Shown here in pieces: positions 58,528 through 64,000 of a DNA stretch of 64,000 nucleotides (the stretch's first letter is position 1; each line of letters begins with the position of its first letter). The translations under genes and the position numbers were made by a program. The notes under the pieces are model-generated. The model did no database searches. It was not told the DNA's origin and worked only from the letters and a program-made list of their open reading frames with translations. Source of the DNA: Gammaproteobacteria bacterium (lineage in GTDB: Bacteria > Pseudomonadota > Gammaproteobacteria > CAISUE01); assembly GCA_021156105.1 (NCBI GenBank), contig JAJNBD010000003.1, positions 154,093-218,092 of the forward strand, in the 5' to 3' direction.

Positions 58528-58573
58528 ATTTTTTGAGAGGGTGACCCAGCATTATGCTGTAAATAAGATACTT

Positions 58574-58597
58574 AAAAAAAAACCCTCTGAGAGGGTA
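58574..58597 (-). terminator. intrinsic terminator of the tRNA-Ala/tRNA-Glu unit
   Basis: On the minus strand, the stem ACCCTC/GAGGGT with a 3-base loop (58582-58596) is followed at once by eight T residues. It lies 11 bases beyond the 3' end of tRNA-Glu. Confidence 0.85.
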
Positions 58598-58607
58598 TTT
58601 TATAAAG

Positions 58608-58683
58608 TGGCGTCCCCGACGGGAGTCGAACCCGTGTTATCGCCGTGAAAGGGCGGTGTCCTAGGCCTCTAGACGACGGGGAC
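58608..58683 (-). tRNA. tRNA-Glu (anticodon UUC)
   Basis: This is a 76-nt cloverleaf with encoded CCA. The acceptor is GTCCCCG/CGGGGAC, the anticodon loop CTTTCAC gives UUC, and the T loop reads TTCGACT between CGGG/CCCG. It is the second tRNA in a pair with tRNA-Ala. Confidence 0.95.
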
Positions 58684-58720
58684 GCAAGGTACTTCTTTGC
58701 TGATTACTCTAGTTTCTCTT

Positions 58721-58796
<76 letters not shown>

Positions 58797-58809
58797 AGAG
58801 TAGCCCGCT

Positions 58810-58839
58810 ATTTTACGAAAAAAGCTATCGGTTTGTCAA
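58810..58839 (-). promoter_or_regulatory. sigma-70-type promoter of the tRNA pair
   Basis: On the minus strand, a perfect -35 TTGACA (58839-58834), an 18-bp spacer and a -10 TAAAAT (58815-58810) are followed by a GC-rich discriminator (AGCGGGC), as in stringently controlled stable-RNA promoters. Confidence 0.85.
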
Positions 58840-58887
58840 ATTTTTTTGCAAACCTCTCATATGCACTTACTACAAGCTAAATAATTT

Positions 58888-59970
58888 TTAAACTCTAGGT
58901 ATTAACCTTGTTGTTTCTAAAGCACCTTCGGCAGCAGCAGCTGCATTGTCTGCCGTGATGTTTTCTGCGTGCCCTGGCGTAATATCAATGATAACGTCCT
59001 CTGGCAGCTCTTCTATGGTTAGAGTCTGCCCCTGCGGTACGGGACACGTCTGTACTGCTCTTGCAAAATGATAAGCTGATCGAACTAAATCCACAGCTGC
59101 GTTGGAAAGAGATAACAAGAATGTGGCAAGCGCAAATTCTGGAGCAGCACCACTCATGCTGGCTTCAGCTATAATATATTCCCAATAAGAAAAATAAGAT
59201 AAAGCTGCGTAAGCAAGAGCAGGTGCAAGATTAATGAAACCTAGCAGAAATTCTAATTTAGAACTACGATCACCAACAGCAAAAAAGTGAGAGTAGCGGT
59301 TAATTAGGTAAACAGCTCCCGTATCAAAAACTAATGATGGAACTTGTAAACCCAGTAAAACGCCTATATTTAGACGTAAAACACGCTCTGGATCATTAAT
59401 CAGCTTGTTTGCATATAGAGAGGCATAGCTTAAGCCCATACTAGTGAGGAAATGCGCAACCCCATAAAACGTATAGAGATGTTTCCCTGGAAATCCTATT
59501 AGCTTAATATTAGGAAATTTCGCTTGTAATTGTTCTTTAATTTTTTCTATTTCTTTTTCTCGAGCATATCGGTTGGCGCATTCGCTTAAAATTATAAGCA
59601 TTTGCTTGTTTTTTCCATGATTCTTGTCAGTGGGGTTCTCAAGGCTTTTTTTATTTTTTTGTATAAAAGCTCCCTTGGCTTTCTGAAAAAAAGCTAGAAT
59701 CTTCTCATGCTTGTCTTTATCAAAAGTTAATTGTAATTCGACCGGCCTGCTAGTCATTGGGCTTTTGGGAGCCCCGCTCCTGCTTTTTTGATACATCCAC
59801 TCCGCCACCTGTAAAGCCTCGTAAGCATGTTTTTCAAGGCCGCCATTCGAAGAAAGTCTTACTGGGCAAACCATTATGAAGCATTGCCCGATAGGACAGA
59901 TGAAGTCAAGTTCTTCAGGGACATTAATTTTATATTGAGGATATTTCTCTAAAACGCTTATTCCTAGCAT
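58888..59970 (-). CDS. polytopic membrane protein of unknown function, effector-like
   Basis: I do not recognise this 360-residue protein. The N-terminal 160 residues are soluble, with a Cys-containing start (FICPIGQCFIMVCPVRL) and a Lys-rich middle (KNKKSLENPTDKNHGKNK). Four or so hydrophobic segments follow at about residues 165-310 (VAHFLTSMGLSYASLYA, FLLGFINLAPALAYAALSYF, FALATFLLSLSNAAVDLV). The C-terminal tail is acidic and Ala-rich (EELPEDVIIDITPG) and ends LETTRLIPRV. There is no signal peptide. Lone genes with this layout and an acidic C-terminus are common among Dot/Icm substrates, so that role is possible but unproven. Confidence 0.5.
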   Translation of the reverse strand: MLGISVLEKYPQYKINVPEELDFICPIGQCFIMVCPVRLSSNGGLEKHAYEALQVAEWMYQKSRSGAPKSPMTSRPVELQLTFDKDKHEKILAFFQKAKGAFIQKNKKSLENPTDKNHGKNKQMLIILSECANRYAREKEIEKIKEQLQAKFPNIKLIGFPGKHLYTFYGVAHFLTSMGLSYASLYANKLINDPERVLRLNIGVLLGLQVPSLVFDTGAVYLINRYSHFFAVGDRSSKLEFLLGFINLAPALAYAALSYFSYWEYIIAEASMSGAAPEFALATFLLSLSNAAVDLVRSAYHFARAVQTCPVPQGQTLTIEELPEDVIIDITPGHAENITADNAAAAAEGALETTRLIPRV

Positions 59971-60074
59971 AATTAACTTCTTATTAAAATTTTCGAGATC
60001 TTAATATAATGTTTTTTTAAAGTCAAATTTAAACCTCTTCCATTTTGATGAAAAATTTAACTAAAGCAAGTATC

Positions 60075-61109
60075 TCAGACAACTTTTATCGCTAACTTAC
60101 CAACTACTTTTCCTTCTTCTTGCAAGCGATGCGCTTCTTGTATCGTGTTAACACTTAAGCCACCTAACTCAGTAATAACCGGTGTTTGAATTTTTCCGTC
60201 ATCAACTAATTGCGCAATTGCTTTTAATTGCTGGTGGTAAATTTGCCAACAATCTGGCGAACCAAAAAATGCGCGGGCGCCTAAAAATTCAAAATGTAAA
60301 CTAGCAGAACGTGCAAATAATGGGCTTGTTCGTCCATCAAAAATATTAATGTTAATTCCTTTAGGCTCTTCAACGATTGTGACCACATCACCATCAAAAT
60401 CCACTAAAGACAGGCAAAGTTCTTTCATAAGCCCACCCACAAAATCAAAGCAAGCTGAAAATAATTGTCCTTGTGTTTGGGCCAGGATTTTTTCTTGCCA
60501 AATATTTAATTCGTGCGATTGATTAGTAATGATATTTTCTGGTGGTAGTGCAAAAGTTTTGGCCAAATATTGGACGCTAGTTTCTTTTGTTGCCGTTGCC
60601 CATAAATGCTTGGCACCTTTAGCCCGCAATAATTGCAAAGCAATACTTCCTACTCCACCACTTGCCCCAGCAATAAAAATATTTGTATCAGGTTTAATTT
60701 TAATTTTTTCGACGGCTTGATAAGCGGTTAAACTGACCAAAGGTAAAGCCGCTGCTTGGGCAAAATTTAAGCGCTGAGGCTTTAATGCCACAAAGGCTGC
60801 TGGCACGCAGACGTATTCTGCATAAGCCCCATTGCTCATCTGCCCTGTTAGATAAGCAAATACTTCATCGCCTAATTTAAAATGCTTAACGCCTTCGCCC
60901 ATCGCATCAATAACACCAGATAAATCACAACCTAAAATCACGGGCAAATTACCACCGAAATCTCCACGCCGGACTTTAAAATCCACAGGATTAATTGCGC
61001 AATAAAAAATTTTGATCCGCACTTCATGAGCAGCTGGTACTGGTACTGGCAGCGACACTTCTGCAAAATTCTCTACCCCACCAAATTGCTCCAAGCTAAT
61101 TGCTCTCAT
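60075..61109 (-). CDS. MDR-family NADPH:quinone reductase-like oxidoreductase
   Basis: The 344-residue protein has the medium-chain dehydrogenase layout without zinc ligands: INPVDFKVRRGDFGGNLPVI, then LGCDLSGVIDAMGEGVKHF and GDEVFAYL. The NADP-binding motif is IFIAGASGGVGSIALQLL, and IQEAHRLQEEGKVVGKLAI lies at the C-terminus. It is a zinc-independent quinone or enal reductase; the substrate is unknown. It is divergent from pmbA, with the REP-like doublet between. Confidence 0.88.
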   Translation of the reverse strand: MRAISLEQFGGVENFAEVSLPVPVPAAHEVRIKIFYCAINPVDFKVRRGDFGGNLPVILGCDLSGVIDAMGEGVKHFKLGDEVFAYLTGQMSNGAYAEYVCVPAAFVALKPQRLNFAQAAALPLVSLTAYQAVEKIKIKPDTNIFIAGASGGVGSIALQLLRAKGAKHLWATATKETSVQYLAKTFALPPENIITNQSHELNIWQEKILAQTQGQLFSACFDFVGGLMKELCLSLVDFDGDVVTIVEEPKGININIFDGRTSPLFARSASLHFEFLGARAFFGSPDCWQIYHQQLKAIAQLVDDGKIQTPVITELGGLSVNTIQEAHRLQEEGKVVGKLAIKVV

Positions 61110-61167
61110 TTAAAAGCATCCAAATAAAAACATCATATGCCAAAATCAACAACGGTGCCAGCCACCC

Positions 61168-61280
61168 AAGTCAACAAACGGGGTCAGGCCCTTTTTGTTG
61201 ACTTGGCACTAACTTCAAGCTGCTAGCTAAAGCAGCAAACGCTAAGTCAACAATCGGGGCCTGACCCCGTTTGTTGACTT
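61168..61280. repeat. REP-like inverted doublet (BIME-like)
   Basis: A 24-bp sequence at 61168-61191 (AAGTCAACAAACGGGGTCAG then GCCC) is exactly complementary to 61257-61280. Each arm is itself part of a 37-bp hairpin with stem AAGTCAACAA/TTGTTGACTT (61168-61204 and 61244-61280). Two palindromic units in opposite orientation is the layout of a REP doublet. It lies between divergent genes. Confidence 0.7.
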
Positions 61281-61326
61281 TGGATGTTTCGCTGGGGTGG
61301 GCTGGTTTTTGTGATAAAATTTAATT

Positions 61327-62655
61327 ATGACTACTGAATTTAATGCTGAAGAATTAAAAAAACTTTCTCAATTTGTTTTAGCGCATGCTAAAAAATTAGG
61401 TGCTAGCGGTGCAGAAGTTAGCGTCGCGGCTAATACTGGCTTTTCACTTAATGTGCGTCAACAAGAAATTGATGAATTAACCTATCATCGCAACCACGGT
61501 ATGGCGATTAGTATTTATAATGGCCAAAAATCTGGTTCTGCAAGCTGCTCTGATTTGACAGAAGCTGCTTTAAACTCTGCCGTTGAAGCAGCTTGGGCCA
61601 TTGCGCAACAAACTGACGCTGACCCTTATGCTGGCTTAGCTGAAAAAGCCTTAATGGCAAAAAACTTTCCTGATTTAGCGATTTATTATCCTTGGGATAT
61701 CACCCCAGAACAAGGTATTGCTTTAGCAAAAGAATGTGAACAAGCTGCGCTTAGTCAAACCGGCATTACCAATTCAGAAGGCGCAAGCTTAAGCACGCAT
61801 GTTGATTGCCATGTTTATGCAAATAGCAATGATTTCTGTGAAGCAGTGCTAAGCACTAGCCATAGCTTAAACTGTGTCGTTGTCGCAGAAAAAGACGGCC
61901 AAATGCAGCGTGATTATAGTTACCTTGTCAGCGTTAATCCCAATACATTAAATAACGTTATTCAAGTTGGCCAAGAAGCTGCAAAACGCACACTAATGCG
62001 CATTGGCGCAAAACCCATTAAAACTCAACGCGCTTCTGTCATTTTTGCAGCAGATGTTGCACGAAGCTTATTTGGGCATTTTATCAGTGCAATTTCTGGC
62101 AGCTCAATTTACCGCCGCGCTTCATTCTTAGTTGATCATTTAGATAAGAAAATTTTTCCAGATTATATTTCTATCTTTGAACGTCCGTTTTTGCCAAGTG
62201 CATTAGGCAGTACCGCCTTTGATGCTGAAGGCGTTGGTACACGCGAGCAAGATTTTATTACTAATGGCGTTCTACAACGCTATGTTTTAGGCAGTTATGC
62301 GGCACGGCGCCTTGGTTTGCAAACAACAGCAAATGCGGGTGGCGTACACAATCTATGCGTTAGCCATAGTGAATTCGATTTGCCAACGATGTTAAAGCAA
62401 ATGGGCACCGGCTTATTCGTCACCCAACTCTTAGGCCAAGGCGCAAATTTAATTACCGGTGATTATTCCCGTGGTGCTTCAGGTTTTTGGGTTGAAAATG
62501 GTGAAATTACCCATCCTGTTGATGGCATTACCATTGCCAGCAATTTAAAAGAGATGTATCAGAATATTTTAACCATTGGCAATGATGTGGACACTCGCGG
62601 TAATATCCGCACTGGCTCCGTTTGGATTAAATCGATGATGATTGGTGGTGAGTAA
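61327..62655 (+). CDS. pmbA: metalloprotease subunit PmbA/TldE
   Basis: The 442-residue protein has the PmbA/TldD pattern: LGASGAEVSVAANTGFSLNV, VRQQEIDELTYHRNHGM, GQKSGSASCSDLT, FERPFLPSALGSTAFDAEGV and GASGFWVENGEITHPVDGIT, with GNVRTGS-like GNIRTGS near the end. It lacks the HExxxH zinc site found in TldD, as expected for TldE. With TldD it degrades unfolded peptides and matures some RiPPs (microcin B17 in E. coli). tldD is not in this window. Confidence 0.95.
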   Translation: MTTEFNAEELKKLSQFVLAHAKKLGASGAEVSVAANTGFSLNVRQQEIDELTYHRNHGMAISIYNGQKSGSASCSDLTEAALNSAVEAAWAIAQQTDADPYAGLAEKALMAKNFPDLAIYYPWDITPEQGIALAKECEQAALSQTGITNSEGASLSTHVDCHVYANSNDFCEAVLSTSHSLNCVVVAEKDGQMQRDYSYLVSVNPNTLNNVIQVGQEAAKRTLMRIGAKPIKTQRASVIFAADVARSLFGHFISAISGSSIYRRASFLVDHLDKKIFPDYISIFERPFLPSALGSTAFDAEGVGTREQDFITNGVLQRYVLGSYAARRLGLQTTANAGGVHNLCVSHSEFDLPTMLKQMGTGLFVTQLLGQGANLITGDYSRGASGFWVENGEITHPVDGITIASNLKEMYQNILTIGNDVDTRGNIRTGSVWIKSMMIGGE

Positions 62656-62701
62656 GGCCCGCGCCTTTCATATCAGCAAGTCAAAACCACAGCCTAAGAA
62701 A

Positions 62702-63259
62702 TTAATCGCGCAATTCTGGCAAAGCTGCGCGTAAATAAATCAACATTGACCACAGTGTTAATGCGGCCGCCACATAAATCAGCAAATGCCCTAGCATACC
62801 GATCCAAACAGCAGAAACGCCTGGTGTATACCAAAGTAAAACCACTAATGAAACCATTTGCACGGTGGTTTTTAACTTACCCATTAAAGATACTGCCACG
62901 CTAGAGCGCTTACCTAATTCCGCCATCCATTCTCGCAAAGCTGATACAACAATTTCACGGCCAATAATAATCGCTGCAGGGATGGTAATAAGCGCTAAAC
63001 CTTTCTCACCTACCAATAACACTAAAGCAACCGCAACAATTAATTTATCTGCCACTGGATCAAGGAAAGCTCCTAATTTAGAGGTTTGTGCCAACACTCT
63101 CGCTAAGTAACCATCTAACCAATCGGTGATACAAGCCAAACCAAATAAAAGCGCTGCTAATGGATGCGCCCAAGGAAATGGTAGATAAAAAATTAAGACC
63201 AGAACAGGAATAATGAGAATTCGAAAAAAGGTAAGGAGATTCGGCCAATTCCAACGCAT
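62702..63259 (-). CDS. pgsA: CDP-diacylglycerol-glycerol-3-phosphate 3-phosphatidyltransferase
   Basis: The 185-residue integral membrane protein starts WPNLLTFFRILIIPVLV and carries the CDP-alcohol phosphotransferase motif (D-G-x2-A-R-x8-G-x3-D-x3-D): DWLDGYLARVLAQ, then LGAFLDPVADKL. It makes phosphatidylglycerophosphate in the inner membrane. It is transcribed toward pmbA (convergent) and lies about 65 bp from the inverted repeat that follows rpsT. Confidence 0.95.
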   Translation of the reverse strand: MRWNWPNLLTFFRILIIPVLVLIFYLPFPWAHPLAALLFGLACITDWLDGYLARVLAQTSKLGAFLDPVADKLIVAVALVLLVGEKGLALITIPAAIIIGREIVVSALREWMAELGKRSSVAVSLMGKLKTTVQMVSLVVLLWYTPGVSAVWIGMLGHLLIYVAAALTLWSMLIYLRAALPELRD

Positions 63260-63323
63260 AAGAAAACCTATTAGTTTTCTTCAATAGTAGCGGAAAATAC
63301 AAGAAAGGGGAAGTTAGGGAAAT

Positions 63324-63355
63324 TATAGGGGCAAATCATACGATTTACCCCTATA
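63324..63355 (-). terminator. stem-loop after rpsT
   Basis: TATAGGGG-C-AAATC pairs with GATTT-A-CCCCTATA around a 4-base loop, directly after the rpsT stop. The minus-strand T run after the stem is short (AATTT), while six A's stand on the other side, so it may also serve the opposite direction. Confidence 0.5.
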
Positions 63356-63361
63356 AAAAAC

Positions 63362-63622
63362 TTAGAGCGCTTTAATGTGTGCGTTCAAACGGCTTTTAAT
63401 ACGAGCAGCTTTATTTCTGTGAATAATGCGCTTATTCGCCATACGATCAATGATCGGCTGTGCAGTTTTGAAAGCATCTTGAGCTAAATTTTTATCTTTC
63501 GCTTCAATTGCTTTAATAATTTTTTTAACATAGGTACGCAAATTTGAGCGCTGCGCCATATTAGCTTCGCGGCGCGTTTCAGCTTGACGTGCGCGTTTTT
63601 TTGATTGTGCAGTATTTGCCAC
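63362..63622 (-). CDS. rpsT: 30S ribosomal protein S20
   Basis: The 86-residue, highly basic protein begins ANTAQSKKRARQAETRRE and contains NLRTYVKKIIKAIEAKDK and DRMANKRIIHRNKAARIKS, as in S20. The start is GTG with GGAG upstream. In many bacteria S20 starts at a weak codon and is autogenously controlled; the GTG fits that. A promoter-like sequence lies about 45 bp upstream and a stem-loop follows the stop. Confidence 0.97.
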   Translation of the reverse strand: MANTAQSKKRARQAETRREANMAQRSNLRTYVKKIIKAIEAKDKNLAQDAFKTAQPIIDRMANKRIIHRNKAARIKSRLNAHIKAL

Positions 63623-63663
63623 GTGAGTTTCTCCAAAAGGAACAAATATGATAAGAACCGTAA

Positions 63664-63692
63664 ATGATGAAGGATTTTAAGGATTTTGTCAA
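63664..63692 (-). promoter_or_regulatory. candidate promoter of rpsT
   Basis: On the minus strand, a perfect -35 TTGACA (63692-63687), a 17-bp spacer and a weak -10 CATCAT (63669-63664) stand about 42 bp before the rpsT start codon. Confidence 0.5.
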
Positions 63693-63795
63693 CTATAGGG
63701 TGATTTCTTACGCCGGATATAAGGGCATTAATGCTACCAGCGCTGCGGCCCATCAGAGCCGCGACCGTGCAAGAAGTAGGTTTATAACCAATCAC

Positions 63796-64000
63796 TTACG
63801 CCTGTGGCTCTGATATATGCTTAGCTAACCAATAAGCTCTAGCTTTTGGCGAGGCATATTGGCCTTGAAAAACTTTATAGTACAACTTTTCTAAATCATA
63901 TAAAGCTTGCGCGCGTGGCCGCCGGCCAGGGAAAGTCATGAGTTTTTGGATCGCGGAAGGGCTGACATTTAAGCGATAAGCAATGCGGGAATAACTAAAG
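63796..64000 (-). CDS. C-terminal end of a gene with HTH-like segment (cut by window edge)
   Basis: The open frame enters from the right edge and stops at 63796, giving 67 visible residues. It includes FSYSRIAYRLNVSPSAIQKL, which looks like a helix-turn-helix, then MTFPGRRPRAQALYDLEKLY and a C-terminal helix ending AKHISEPQA. It is basic and small. The product could be a DNA-binding protein; nothing further can be said from this part. Confidence 0.55.
   Translation of the reverse strand, partial: FSYSRIAYRLNVSPSAIQKLMTFPGRRPRAQALYDLEKLYYKVFQGQYASPKARAYWLAKHISEPQA

Noticed and set aside
63484..63795. 103-residue minus-strand frame before and over rpsT
   Set aside because: It begins right after the stop of the edge gene in the same frame and runs over the rpsT start in another frame. 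The first 30 residues look HTH-like, so it may be a read-through remnant, but a separate gene is not supported.

Overview
The window reads as the chromosome of a low-GC gammaproteobacterium of the order Legionellales. The main evidence is a contiguous Dot/Icm type IVB secretion cluster in the order dotH-dotG-dotF-dotE-dotP-dotP-dotN-dotO (icmK-E-G-C-D-D-J-B). Ordinary gammaproteobacterial housekeeping genes (uvrC, trpS, scpA, tsaB, queC, pmbA, pgsA, rpsT) surround it. I cannot assign a genus from sequence reading alone.

Region 1 (1-5.3 kb) is accessory and partly decayed. It holds an FkbH-like HAD protein cut by the window edge, an MFS exporter, an alpha/beta hydrolase without the expected catalytic His, a second hydrolase broken by a one-base frameshift, an SGNH esterase, and a VOC protein with an in-frame stop.

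Region 2 (5.37-14.71 kb) is an integrative element of P4-satellite style, bounded by two 3' stubs of tRNA-Phe that share a 20-bp identical core. It carries a tyrosine integrase, HigBA, an AlpA-like regulator, an HTH protein, a split primase (CHC2 zinc finger and TOPRIM/ATPase on separate genes), an origin-like array of six octamer repeats, several stem-loop clusters, a secreted protein and an unrecognised 580-residue cargo protein. Paired integrase arm-site-like repeats with the same 11-bp spacing lie at both ends. A decayed ISL3-family element abuts the right stub, and a remnant of a related element follows the left one.

Region 3 (15.8-25.3 kb) has a candidate orphan lasso-peptide precursor, a secreted DUF1566-type protein, a 360-bp MITE-like unit, a MerR-controlled divergent pair, a possible secreted effector, a Nudix hydrolase and an HlyD/FUSC efflux pair.

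Region 4 (25.3-39.3 kb) is a minus-strand run of 13 closely spaced genes. It starts with type IVb (thin) pilus genes pilN-pilO-pilP, with trpS overlapping pilP, and continues through scpA, lemA, a TPM protein, uvrC and small-molecule enzymes to dinB. Region 5 (39.6-50.1 kb), divergent from it, is the Dot/Icm operon followed by mltB. The divergent pairing of IncI-type pilus genes with Dot/Icm core genes is the most striking architecture here. IncI plasmids carry both systems, which suggests shared ancestry or co-inheritance.

Region 6 (50.2-64 kb) holds queC, two overlapping ORFs that look like one frameshifted membrane protein, a methyltransferase, an SDR, a compact type IVa pilus/competence operon (pilM-like, pilN, a pilO-pilP fusion, pilQ), tsaB, tRNA-Glu and tRNA-Ala with a clear promoter and terminator, a membrane protein of effector-like appearance, a quinone-oxidoreductase-like protein, a REP-like doublet, pmbA, pgsA and rpsT. 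The last 200 bases hold the C-terminal end of an HTH-like gene. No rRNA or CRISPR array was seen. All product calls come from motif reading; no database search was run.
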